A DNA stretch of 64,000 nt from Promethearchaeota archaeon. Lineage in GTDB: Archaea > Asgardarchaeota > Lokiarchaeia > Sigyniarchaeales > SOKP01. Numbering within the stretch: the stretch's first letter is position 1; each line of letters begins with the position of its first letter. The notes beneath the pieces were generated by a model. The model did not search any database. It was not told where the DNA came from and saw nothing but the letters and a program-made list of their open reading frames with translations. Of the stretch, positions 55,161 through 63,993 are shown one piece after another. The translations under genes and the position numbers were made by a program. Location: positions 1 through 64,000 of the forward strand of contig JAHLWS010000011.1 of assembly GCA_019057795.1 (NCBI GenBank), in the 5' to 3' direction.

Positions 55161-56714
55161 ATGAATAACAATAATTATGATGAAAGCAGAGTAATTTCTA
55201 AATACCCCGTTATAGTAATTGGAGCTGGACTTGGCGGACTTGGTGCTGCATGTCAACTTGTTCTCAGAGGAGAAAAAGTATTGTTACTTGAGAAACACAA
55301 TGTCCCTGGAGGATTTGCTACTTCTTTTGTTAGAGGGCGGTTTGAATTTGAGGGTGCATTGCACGAGTTAAGTGATATTGGAACGAAAAATAATAGAGGC
55401 AGTCTTTATCGATTCTTGGAAAAATTAGGTATAGTTCCAGATAAACTAGAATTTATTCAAGTTCCCGAGTTTTATCGAAGCGTGTTTAGTGATGGTTACG
55501 ATGTAACAATTCCACTTGGAATGGAAGAGTATACTAACAAATTAATTGAATTATTTCCTTCTGAAAAACGAGGGATCGAAGAATTTATAGAAATGTGTAA
55601 AGCTGTTTTGGCTGGTATTCTATTTATTGCTTCTAAAGGTGGAAGATTTACACCACAAGAAGTACTTAAAGAACACCCCTGGATTCCGCGGATTTCGGGC
55701 CTTACATTATCAGAATTATACAAGAAATTTTTTAAAGATGAGAAATTGATGGCTGTTATCTCTCAACTATGGGGGTACATTGGATTACCACCAAACAGAT
55801 TAAATGCTTATACATATATTGCGATGCTCATATTTTATTTAAATTGGGGCGCTGCTTTTCCAATAGGAAGATCACATTCTTTAACAACTTCAATGGTAAA
55901 AGCATTTGAAGAACTAGGTGGTGAAATTAGATATAATGCGTTGGTTGACCGTATTCTCGTGGAAGATGGAAAAGTTAGCGGAGTAAAACTCCTTAATAGG
56001 AGTGTCTATCTTTGTAAGGCAGTTATCTCTAACGTTAATCCAATATGTACAACGATGAAAATGCTTCCTCAAGATGTAGTACCAGATAGTTATAAGAAAA
56101 TGATTTACGCTCCAGAAATTGGTCCCTCTGGTTTTTCTGTTTACATTGGATTAAATGCCTCTTATAAAGATTTAGGATTTACGGCTCACGAAACATTTAT
56201 TAACGATTTATACGATACAAATAAAGCGTTCGAGAATTTCAGAAAATTGGAATCGCCAAAATACATGGTCGCTGCATGTTATAATCACATTTACGAAGAT
56301 ATTTCGCCTCCAGGAACAACTCAATTAGTTTTAACTACTTTACAGATGGGTAAACTTTGGCAAAACATCGCACCTGATCAATATTTCCGCTTAAAGGATA
56401 AGATCGCTGATGGAATGGTATCATTGATCGAAAATACTATTTGTCCTGAAATTCGCGATTATATCGAAGTAGCTGTAGCTGCAACGCCTTTGACATATTA
56501 CCGTTATTCTAAAAACCTAGAGGGTGCCATCTATGGAACCACTCAAGATGTTACAAATGGACCTTTACTACGATTAAAAAGTAGAGGTGCAATTCCAGGT
56601 TTATATCAAGTAGGTGCATGGACTAATTTTGGTGGTGGATTTTCGACTACTATCTTAAGTGGAAGGATAGGAGCAGGTTTATATTTAGGCGATAAAATTA
56701 AAGGGAGGATCTAA
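55161..56714 (+). CDS. CrtI/phytoene-desaturase-like FAD oxidoreductase
   Basis: The 517-residue flavoprotein has the dinucleotide-binding start YPVIVIGAGLGGLGAACQL, then VLLLEKHNVPGGFATSF, and the C-terminal FAD motif IPGLYQVGAWTNFGGGFSTTILSG. These mark the CrtI/retinol-saturase group, which desaturates, saturates or isomerises polyprenyl or related lipids. It is followed after 3 bases by a flavin/2Fe-2S reductase, strongly suggesting an electron-transfer pair. No phytoene synthase gene is nearby, so membrane isoprenoids or acyl lipids are possible substrates. The exact reaction is unknown. Confidence 0.8.
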   Translation: MNNNNYDESRVISKYPVIVIGAGLGGLGAACQLVLRGEKVLLLEKHNVPGGFATSFVRGRFEFEGALHELSDIGTKNNRGSLYRFLEKLGIVPDKLEFIQVPEFYRSVFSDGYDVTIPLGMEEYTNKLIELFPSEKRGIEEFIEMCKAVLAGILFIASKGGRFTPQEVLKEHPWIPRISGLTLSELYKKFFKDEKLMAVISQLWGYIGLPPNRLNAYTYIAMLIFYLNWGAAFPIGRSHSLTTSMVKAFEELGGEIRYNALVDRILVEDGKVSGVKLLNRSVYLCKAVISNVNPICTTMKMLPQDVVPDSYKKMIYAPEIGPSGFSVYIGLNASYKDLGFTAHETFINDLYDTNKAFENFRKLESPKYMVAACYNHIYEDISPPGTTQLVLTTLQMGKLWQNIAPDQYFRLKDKIADGMVSLIENTICPEIRDYIEVAVAATPLTYYRYSKNLEGAIYGTTQDVTNGPLLRLKSRGAIPGLYQVGAWTNFGGGFSTTILSGRIGAGLYLGDKIKGRI

Positions 56715-56717
56715 AAA

Positions 56718-57917
56718 ATGGAAAAGGAAATAATGGAAGATGTAAAAAAGTATCAGAAGGCTGAAAAATTAAAAAAACGGCGCGATGAAGTCGAACCTCT
56801 ACCGTGGTATTACGATGGTTTGGAAAATTTATCCAATAGGATTCATCCCGAAAAACAATCTTTACTAGTAACTGATATTGAGCTTCTTTCACATGATACT
56901 AAATTGTTTAGATTTATTTCTGCGAAACCTGACAAACCTTTAGCGCCCTTTCGTGCGGGACAATATGTAGGCCTTACTGTAGAAATTAATGGCGTTCGAA
57001 CCTCGCGTCCGTTTTCTCTTGTCTCATCGCCAAATCAACTCTCCTACTACGAATTAGGCGTTAGAAAGAAAGAAGGCGGTTTTGTTAGCCCTTTTCTTTT
57101 TGAAAATGTAAAAATTGGCGATATTTTTGAAGTAACTGAACCCTTAGGAAATCTCTACTACAATCCCATTTTTCACGGCAAAGATTTAGTATTTATTGCT
57201 GGTGGGTGTGGTATTACACCTTTTATGTCAATGTTAAGAGAAATCTCCGAGAAAAGACTTCCCTTAAACATTTGGTTAATATTCGGAAGTTTAACTGAGA
57301 GAGATATCTTGTTTCGAGGTGAATTAGAAGATATCCAAAAAAGAAGGTCAAATATCAAAATCAAATATATCCTCTCTGAACCAACTCCAGAATGGAAAGG
57401 AGAATGTGGATTTATCTCAAAGGATAAGATATTAAGCGAAATTGTATCAATTGGAAACAAGTACTTTTACATTGTTGGCAATCGTGCTATGTACCAATTC
57501 GTAGATGAAGAATTAAAAGCTCTTGGAGTTCCTAAGCATCGAATATATTACGAGGCATTTGGAGTTCCTGACGACATCACTCGAGTTATGGGGTGGCCTC
57601 GAGAAATTGATGCCTCTAAGAAAATTCAAATTACAGTAGAATTTAGACGCCATGCTTCGAAAGAAAAAATAGTAATTGAAGTCTCATGTATAGAACCGCT
57701 TTTAAATAGTCTAGAACGATCAAAAGAATTGAGAGTCGAAATTGCTAGTGGATGTCGCTCAGGCGAATGTGCTTTCTGTCGAACAAGAATGATTGCGGGC
57801 AAAGTTTTTGTTCCACCAGAGGTGACTATACGGGAGGTTGATAAGGATTTAAGCTATATACATCCATGTATATCTTACCCAATTACAGATATCCATTTAG
57901 ACCTAACTTTAACTTAA
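56718..57917 (+). CDS. Ferredoxin-NAD(P) reductase-like protein with C-terminal 2Fe-2S domain
   Basis: The 399 residues hold an N-terminal extension (about 45), an FAD domain with SRPFSLVSSPNQ, an NAD(P) domain with FIAGGCGITPFMSML and a plant-type 2Fe-2S ferredoxin end with CRSGECAFC and a final cysteine in HPCISY. This is the layout of phenol-hydroxylase/benzoate-dioxygenase-type reductases with the ferredoxin at the C-terminus. GGGAGGAT precedes the ATG. It probably passes electrons between NAD(P)H and the CrtI-like protein encoded 3 bases upstream. Confidence 0.88.
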   Translation: MEKEIMEDVKKYQKAEKLKKRRDEVEPLPWYYDGLENLSNRIHPEKQSLLVTDIELLSHDTKLFRFISAKPDKPLAPFRAGQYVGLTVEINGVRTSRPFSLVSSPNQLSYYELGVRKKEGGFVSPFLFENVKIGDIFEVTEPLGNLYYNPIFHGKDLVFIAGGCGITPFMSMLREISEKRLPLNIWLIFGSLTERDILFRGELEDIQKRRSNIKIKYILSEPTPEWKGECGFISKDKILSEIVSIGNKYFYIVGNRAMYQFVDEELKALGVPKHRIYYEAFGVPDDITRVMGWPREIDASKKIQITVEFRRHASKEKIVIEVSCIEPLLNSLERSKELRVEIASGCRSGECAFCRTRMIAGKVFVPPEVTIREVDKDLSYIHPCISYPITDIHLDLTLT

Positions 57918-58001
57918 TTTTTTTATTATATAAACTTTAAATAATAAAAAATAACAATTAAAAAAAAAAATCATTAAAAAATAAATAAAAATTTATGAAT
58001 T

Positions 58002-58826
58002 TTACTTCCAACGCCATTTGGGTTTTGTTTTTTGGAGTCTAGCTAAAGCTCCGCCCACAGTATCTTTTGTTTGGAGTAATTGAGAACTAATAAGAGTTTC
58101 TAATTCTAATCCAAAAGCTACATCCTTACCATAACAATCATCAATTAATTTTTTAGCTAAACCAATACCTAATGGACCACTTTCAATAAGCTCATCAGTA
58201 TACTTTTTAATTATCGAGTCTAATTCATCTGGTGTTTTTGCTACTCTGTTCACCACTCTTAAACGGTAAGCTTCATTTCCATCAAATTCTCTCCCAGTTA
58301 AAATGATATCTTTCGCATTTTGAATGCCAGCTAATCTAGTTAACCTTATTGTACCTCCTACATCTGGGTTTATTGACATCTTCGTTTCTAACAAGCTAAA
58401 GATCGCAGAATCTCGACAAAACCGAAAGTCACAAGCTAAAACTAACTCAAACCCCATTCCAAGGCAGTAGCCGTTAATTTTAGCTATTACGGGTTTCTCC
58501 ATTTTTTCAATTTTTGTAAAGACAGTATGTAGTCTAGTATTCATAAAATACCTAAAGTTTCGAGGGATTTTTAAATCTGGAATGACTCCTTCAGGATCTT
58601 TCTCTTGTCCAGTTAAAAAATTTAAATCAATACCAGCACTAAAAATTTCCTCACCACCCGTTATTATAACAACTCTAGTGTTAGTGCGTTCAATTTGATC
58701 CAGTGCTTTTTCAAATGCTACTATCATCTCATAATTCATAGCATTTCTTTTAGCTAATCGGTTAAGAGTAATCGTAGTTATCGTTTTATCTTCGTTTTCT
58801 TCTACTAAAACAATATTATTATCCAC
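58002..58826 (-). CDS. Enoyl-CoA hydratase
   Basis: A 274-residue crotonase with GTG start. It keeps IFSAGIDLNFL and GYCLGMGFELVLACDFR with the first catalytic glutamate, and LLETKMSINPDVGGT with the second, so it should hydrate 2-enoyl-CoA. The C-terminal WRWK is unusual. It is the last gene of the operon with two DUF35 and two thiolase-like genes, 85 bases after the preceding stop. It likely makes or uses the hydroxyacyl-CoA handled by that set. Confidence 0.85.
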   Translation of the reverse strand: MDNNIVLVEENEDKTITTITLNRLAKRNAMNYEMIVAFEKALDQIERTNTRVVIITGGEEIFSAGIDLNFLTGQEKDPEGVIPDLKIPRNFRYFMNTRLHTVFTKIEKMEKPVIAKINGYCLGMGFELVLACDFRFCRDSAIFSLLETKMSINPDVGGTIRLTRLAGIQNAKDIILTGREFDGNEAYRLRVVNRVAKTPDELDSIIKKYTDELIESGPLGIGLAKKLIDDCYGKDVAFGLELETLISSQLLQTKDTVGGALARLQKTKPKWRWK

Positions 58827-58911
58827 TTTCTATCACTTTTAAAATTTAATTCATTAACTAATTAATATTATAATAATAATAGAAATAAAAAAAAGTTATA
58901 AATAAATTATC

Positions 58912-59361
58912 TTATATTGGATTGAAATATTCAATATCCAATATTCTTTTTCGCGGCGCCTCTTTAAACACAGCCTCAACTCTCATACCTATTTTCAGTT
59001 TTTTTGGATCGCTTTCATTTATTATGTGCACAAAATCTGTATCTGCACCATCGAGCGTGATAATTCCATAGGCAAAGGGTGGCTCTAAGGGTAACACTGG
59101 TGTTGAGTGTGTGATAACAGTAAATCCTTTAACGGTCCCTTGGTTTCCGACTTCGATCCATTCTTCCATTTTTTCGAAACATTCGAAACAAATCATTTTG
59201 GGAGGAACGTAAACTTTTTTACACTTTGGGCATTTTACACCGAAAATCTTATTGTTTTTTCCAATTTCGGTAATAAATTTTTCAACATAAGCTCCTGCAG
59301 TGTGTTTATAAGGAACTTTGATTCTACCTCTAAATACTTTTTTCTCAATTTCTTGGCTCAT
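58912..59361 (-). CDS. DUF35 OB-fold zinc-ribbon protein, first of a pair
   Basis: The 149-residue protein has the zinc ribbon CPKCKKVYVPPKMICFEC and an OB fold ending GMRVEAVFKEAPRKR. GGAGGGAT precedes the ATG. It follows the other DUF35 gene by 17 bases, downstream of two thiolase-like genes, so each thiolase-like protein may have its own DUF35 partner. DUF35 proteins bind CoA-linked acyl groups next to thiolase or Ltp active sites. Confidence 0.87.
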   Translation of the reverse strand: MSQEIEKKVFRGRIKVPYKHTAGAYVEKFITEIGKNNKIFGVKCPKCKKVYVPPKMICFECFEKMEEWIEVGNQGTVKGFTVITHSTPVLPLEPPFAYGIITLDGADTDFVHIINESDPKKLKIGMRVEAVFKEAPRKRILDIEYFNPI

Positions 59362-59378
59362 TTTTTATCCCTCCAATT

Positions 59379-59867
59379 TTATTTCTCCTCTTTAATAACT
59401 TTATAATACATAATGTCTCCTATGTTACCTTCTCTTTCTTCTTTGAAAACGGCCTCAACACGTTGTCCAACTTTCATCTTGGTGTAATCTGTTTCGTTAA
59501 TAAAGTGCATTGTATAAGTATCAGCGCCATCCAATTTAAATAGTGCATAACCATATGGAAAGGGGCGCATCCCCCCAGTGTTAGGATCTGTGAAAGGATA
59601 ATTAACTACCGTGAAACCCGCTAAAGTACCTTTAGGGGATAATTCAACCATATCGTCGATAGTCATTTCAACCATGCAATCGGCACAGACTGCTCTTGGT
59701 GGAAAATTGACCTTGCCACATTTTGAGCATTTACTTCCCATTATCTTTTTATTTTCCTTGAGTTCCTCGAAAAATTTAACTGCAAGTTTGCCAATTGAAT
59801 ATCTATACGGTAAGTTAGTCTTCCATTTAATTTCAAACACTTTTTCTTGACCTTTTTTTTTACTCAT
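59379..59867 (-). CDS. DUF35 OB-fold zinc-ribbon protein, second of a pair
   Basis: The 162-residue protein has CSKCGKVNFPPRAVCADC and an OB fold ending GQRVEAVFKEERE. GAGGTGAT precedes the ATG and overlaps the end of the thiolase-like gene, 4 bases away, so translation is coupled to that gene. It differs from its neighbour in an N-terminal Lys-rich extension. It is probably the partner of the adjacent thiolase-like protein. Confidence 0.87.
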   Translation of the reverse strand: MSKKKGQEKVFEIKWKTNLPYRYSIGKLAVKFFEELKENKKIMGSKCSKCGKVNFPPRAVCADCMVEMTIDDMVELSPKGTLAGFTVVNYPFTDPNTGGMRPFPYGYALFKLDGADTYTMHFINETDYTKMKVGQRVEAVFKEEREGNIGDIMYYKVIKEEK

Positions 59868-59871
59868 ATTA

Positions 59872-61038
59872 TCACCTCAAAGGTTCTTTTCCTAATATTA
59901 GAATTTCAGTCCAAAGGCTTCCGCCAAATCCCATTGCGAGAGCTTTTTCTACATCGGGTACTTGTCTTTTTTCACCTCGCCCCATAACTTGAATTGCAGC
60001 TTCAGCTACTCGCACTAATGCTGTAGCTCCAATAGGATTTGTGCTTAAGACGCCCCCTGAGGGGTTGACAGGAAACTCTCCACTCATTAATGTTATTCCT
60101 TCGTCTAATAATTTTCCGCCTTCACCAGGTTTGCAAAACCCTAACGCTTCAGTCCATGAAAGTTCGCTCCAAGATGTCGGTTCATAGATTTCTGCTACAT
60201 CTAAATCTTTTACAGGATTTTTAATGCCTGCTTTTTTATAAGCTTTCTTAGACGCAAGTGCAGCAGTAGGGAGATCGAACATTGCTTCATCAGTACCAAA
60301 AGTGTAATAGTGGGTAGTTTCTACCGCGTGGAACCAAGCGGGGTTATCGGTTATCTTTTTAGTTTCTTCCTCGTTAGCGTAAATGAGAGCACAAGCGCCT
60401 TCGCTTTGAGGGCAAACATCGTGTAATCTTAAAGGGTACGATATCATTTGAGAACTCATAACGTAATCAATGGTAATATTTGGCATCTGTAAATGTGCAA
60501 ATGGATTATTTGCCGCATTACTTCTATTTTTTACCGTAACTTTTGCTGCTTGTTCTGATGTTATTCCATATTTGGCAGAATACATACCTGCCATAAGGGC
60601 TAGTGGACCGAGAGCACCAGCTAAAGATGGTCTTTCCCATACCGGATCAAATGCTGTTATTATACCGGTAGTAGCTCCACCTTCTTTTAATTTTTCCCAG
60701 CCAACAACTAAAACCTTGTTATAAATTCCTGAGGCAACATTGTGATAACCACATATAGCTAAGGAACTACCAGTTGTGCCACCTGTCGCAACCTTAACTA
60801 CAGGTTTTAAATATCCAGGAGCTCCTTCAATTCCACAGAATAATTCAGAGAAATTGATTCCTTCAAAATGGTCCATATTCCCTATTATTATGGCATCTAT
60901 TTCTTTTGGTTCAAGTTGAGCATCATCAAGAGCCATTTTAACGGCTTCGTATACCATCTCAGGGATATTAACATCTCTTCTCTTACTTCTGAATTTAGTT
61001 TGACCTATACCGACAACGGCCACATCATGTTTTGACAT
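59872..61038 (-). CDS. Thiolase-like protein lacking the usual catalytic residues
   Basis: About 388 residues from the ATG at 61038, which has GGAGGTGA seven bases upstream. The thiolase fold is clear (DVAVVGIGQTKF at the start, NPSGGVLSTNPIGATALVR near the end). The nucleophile region reads KVATGGTTGSS with no cysteine, the GHPxGATG histidine is replaced in TNPIGATA, and HDAF becomes EIYEPTSWSE. This recalls Ltp2-type aldolases that also pair with DUF35 proteins. It lies between another thiolase-like gene and two DUF35 genes. Confidence 0.8.
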   Translation of the reverse strand: MSKHDVAVVGIGQTKFRSKRRDVNIPEMVYEAVKMALDDAQLEPKEIDAIIIGNMDHFEGINFSELFCGIEGAPGYLKPVVKVATGGTTGSSLAICGYHNVASGIYNKVLVVGWEKLKEGGATTGIITAFDPVWERPSLAGALGPLALMAGMYSAKYGITSEQAAKVTVKNRSNAANNPFAHLQMPNITIDYVMSSQMISYPLRLHDVCPQSEGACALIYANEEETKKITDNPAWFHAVETTHYYTFGTDEAMFDLPTAALASKKAYKKAGIKNPVKDLDVAEIYEPTSWSELSWTEALGFCKPGEGGKLLDEGITLMSGEFPVNPSGGVLSTNPIGATALVRVAEAAIQVMGRGEKRQVPDVEKALAMGFGGSLWTEILILGKEPLR

Positions 61039-61040
61039 TT

Positions 61041-62183
61041 TCATTCACCTCCGAATATTAATACACAGTTTCCCTGAGAACATATCCCGTTCATGCCATA
61101 AGCTAAACCAGTTTTTGCGTTAGGAACTTGTCTTTTATCTGCCTTACCCTTTAATTGTAACGCAATTTCAGCTACTCTAATTAAACCATTTGCCATTATG
61201 GGATTACTTGATAACACTCCTCCAGAGGGATTTACTGGAATAGAACCATTCATCTTTGTTTCCCCTCCCTCTATAAATTTACCACCTTCTCCAGGAGCGC
61301 ATAACCCTAGTGCTTCGTAAATCATTAATTCGTGAGTACTGAAGTTTTCGCTTACTTCACAAACATCTATTTCTTTAATAGGATCAGTAATACTCGCCAT
61401 TTTATAAGCTTGTTTAGCTGCTAATTCTAAACCTACCAAATCCGTCATGTTCCTATGTCCTAAATAATACGCATCAGTACAACTTCCATAACCTTTAAGC
61501 CAAACAGGTGTATCTGTCATCTTCTTAGCAACATCTTCTTTTGCTAATAGCATAGCCACTGCACCATCTGAGAAAGGAGGAAAATCTAATTCTTTTAAAG
61601 GATGTGCCATCATCTTTGAATTAAGAACATCGCCAATTGTAACTTCTTTCTGTAAATGTGCGTAAGGGTTGTTGAGAGCATTTTTTCGATTTTTAACCAC
61701 AACTCTAGCAGCTTGTTCTTCAGTCACACCGTATTTATTCATATACATGTTTGCCATTAAACCAGCAGATGAAATTTGATCAAGACCTAAGTGCCTTTGA
61801 TAATAAGGATCAAAGATCGAATTGTTTACGAGGTATTGGTTGACTTCAGAGCACTTACAATGTGAAACTACTAGTACTGTATCGAATGACTCTGACAAAA
61901 TTCTCATAGCTCCGTAAATATAGGCGAAAGCACCATCTCCAGAGACTCTAGATTCTGCTTTTCTAACAGACCCTACAGCATCTTGTATAGCCATGTTTGC
62001 GATCGTTCTTCCATCATTAAAATCGTTGGAGCTAGTAATAACACAACCTATATCATCGTTAGTAATTCCTAATTCGTTGTAAAGCTTTTTCACAACTTCA
62101 AAAACAAGTTCGGAGTAAGTTTGATCGATTTTATCTGCTTCGTATTTAGTTTGTGTACATCCAACTATTCCTACTTTATCCAT
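61041..62183 (-). CDS. Second thiolase-like protein lacking the usual catalytic residues
   Basis: About 380 residues from the ATG at 62183, with AAAGGA upstream; the frame is open 14 codons further. It starts KVGIVGCTQTKY and ends NGICSQGNCVLIFGGE. The nucleophile region is RVSGDGAFAYIYG with no cysteine, and the histidine motif is SSNPIMANGLIR. It heads the operon; its last codons GGAGGTGAA serve as the ribosome site of the next gene. With the neighbour it may form a hetero-oligomer. It is divergent from the BKACE gene, 206 bases away. Confidence 0.8.
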   Translation of the reverse strand: MDKVGIVGCTQTKYEADKIDQTYSELVFEVVKKLYNELGITNDDIGCVITSSNDFNDGRTIANMAIQDAVGSVRKAESRVSGDGAFAYIYGAMRILSESFDTVLVVSHCKCSEVNQYLVNNSIFDPYYQRHLGLDQISSAGLMANMYMNKYGVTEEQAARVVVKNRKNALNNPYAHLQKEVTIGDVLNSKMMAHPLKELDFPPFSDGAVAMLLAKEDVAKKMTDTPVWLKGYGSCTDAYYLGHRNMTDLVGLELAAKQAYKMASITDPIKEIDVCEVSENFSTHELMIYEALGLCAPGEGGKFIEGGETKMNGSIPVNPSGGVLSSNPIMANGLIRVAEIALQLKGKADKRQVPNAKTGLAYGMNGICSQGNCVLIFGGE

Positions 62184-62389
62184 ATCTGTTTTTTTCCTTT
62201 GTATTTTATTTAAAATATTTATCAAAAAGCTATAATCATAATTATTGAATTAGGTATAAAAAATTTTCAATAGTATTTTTTGAGAATTACAATATTTTTA
62301 AAATTTAAATAGAAAGATACTTAATTTCTATTCAACTATATATTTTTGATCTTTATTACAATCCATACTTTTAAAAATAGGTATAAAAA

Positions 62390-63289
62390 ATGTCAGAATC
62401 GAACCCAGAAAATAAGTTAGTTATTTCAGCAGCATTAGCTGGTGCAGTTACAACCAAGCAAAATAATCCAAATGTTCCATATACCGCAGAAGAATTTGGA
62501 GATGAAGCGAAAAAATGTTATGATGCGGGTGCTGCGATTGTCCATATCCATGCTCGACATCCCGAAAAAGGTAATCCAACGCATGATTTAGATCTAATAA
62601 AAGCAGTGTTAGATAATATAAAATCAAAAGCACCTGATATAATAATCAATTTAAGTTCAGCAATTAGTACAGTTGCTACTGATAAGCAAAGAATAGCGCC
62701 GGTTCAAACCTTCAAACCACCTTTAGCTTCGTTAAATACTGCGTCCATGAATTTCGCAGTTGGTGATTACAGAACAGGAAAAGTTGGTATGGGAGCAGGA
62801 AATATCTTCGCAAATACATTTAAAACCATTTCGAAATTTGCGAAAGAGATGAAAAAAGCTGGAACTAAACCGGAAATGGAAATTTACGACCTAGGAGGTT
62901 TGTATAATATGCTTTTCCTAAATAGACAAGAAAGCGCATTTACTAAACCACTTCATTTCCAGTTTGTATGGGGCGTGCTTGGAGGAATTCCATTCACACC
63001 AAAGAATTTCGCTTTGATGCTCGATCTAAAGCCTCTAGATGCTACTTGGAGCGTTTGTGGTGTTTCTAAGCAACAATTTCAAGCTGGAATGTGTGCTGCC
63101 GCATGGGGCGGACATATTCGTGTTGGATTAGAGGACAATACTCGTGTTATTTCAGGTGAATTAGCTAAAGGTAGTTACGAGCAAGTAGCTTGGGCTAAAA
63201 AGGTTTCTGAGGCTGCGGGACGAGAAATAGCACAAGGTGAAGAAGCAAGAAAAATATTTCATCTAAAGCAAGAACATGTGTCATTATAA
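62390..63289 (+). CDS. Beta-keto acid cleavage enzyme (BKACE, Kce family)
   Basis: The 299-residue TIM-barrel enzyme has the zinc ligands in VHIHARHPE and GGHIRVGLED, and the start SAALAGAVTTKQNNPNVPYT typical of the family. BKACE proteins transfer the acetyl unit of acetyl-CoA to a beta-keto acid, giving acetoacetate and a new acyl-CoA. It is divergent from the thiolase-like operon and likely shares its pathway, handling a beta-keto acid made or used there. The substrate is unknown. Confidence 0.9.
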   Translation: MSESNPENKLVISAALAGAVTTKQNNPNVPYTAEEFGDEAKKCYDAGAAIVHIHARHPEKGNPTHDLDLIKAVLDNIKSKAPDIIINLSSAISTVATDKQRIAPVQTFKPPLASLNTASMNFAVGDYRTGKVGMGAGNIFANTFKTISKFAKEMKKAGTKPEMEIYDLGGLYNMLFLNRQESAFTKPLHFQFVWGVLGGIPFTPKNFALMLDLKPLDATWSVCGVSKQQFQAGMCAAAWGGHIRVGLEDNTRVISGELAKGSYEQVAWAKKVSEAAGREIAQGEEARKIFHLKQEHVSL

Positions 63290-63393
63290 GGATTAGGTTG
63301 AGTTTAAACTCAAGTTCAATTCTAAACCATTACAATTTTTTTTTTATCATAATATTTTTGTAAAGAATTAAAAAAATAAGAAAATTTTAAAAC

Positions 63394-63993
63394 TTAAAAA
63401 GTAAATCCATCAGGCAATTCCGATTCTGAGGTTCCTTCGGGAACAAATGAAAGATCCATTATAGTATAAGTGGGATTTTTTGTTTGAAAAATGGGTACCA
63501 CGCGTTTTTCTAGTTCAGGTTCTCCTACCGATAGATAACTCATTAAAATTGTAACTACACCATCAAATTCTATGTTAATGAATTTGATTGGTAATTTGAG
63601 CGTATTAAACGCTCCCGATCGATGGGTTATAATGAAGGAATATATTTTGGCGCTATTCTTTGCTTTCTCAGTAAAATCAATTGCAGTCATTTTTCGTAAG
63701 CAATCTGGACAATAAATCCTGAAAGGCATGTAGATTGATCCTTTGAATTCACATTTATCATTATCGCATCTTGTAGCCATCAATTTCCCCTTACTAAGAG
63801 ATTCGAAAAAAATAGCTTCACCACCATAAGAGTGGATATAAGTCATGTCTCTAGGATTTGTAACACCAGCCAATTTTCCTGTGTCTTCGTTAAATATTGG
63901 TCGATTTGCCTCAATGATATGAAATTTTCCTTTTGGTTTGTATCTTCCATTAATTATGGAAACAGAACCTTTTTCTTCTTCAGTTTTAGGCAT
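63394..63993 (-). CDS. DUF35-like zinc-ribbon protein, longer variant
   Basis: The 199-residue protein has a 75-residue N-terminal region, a variant zinc ribbon CDNDKCEFKGSIYMPFRIYCPDC with four bases between ligands replaced by an insertion, and an OB fold with IYSFIITHRSGAF and EKRVVPIFQTKN. It is longer than the other three DUF35 proteins. It ends 104 bases beyond the converging BKACE gene. Its start at 63993 is 8 bases from the window edge, so upstream genes are not visible. Confidence 0.8.
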   Translation of the reverse strand: MPKTEEEKGSVSIINGRYKPKGKFHIIEANRPIFNEDTGKLAGVTNPRDMTYIHSYGGEAIFFESLSKGKLMATRCDNDKCEFKGSIYMPFRIYCPDCLRKMTAIDFTEKAKNSAKIYSFIITHRSGAFNTLKLPIKFINIEFDGVVTILMSYLSVGEPELEKRVVPIFQTKNPTYTIMDLSFVPEGTSESELPDGFTF

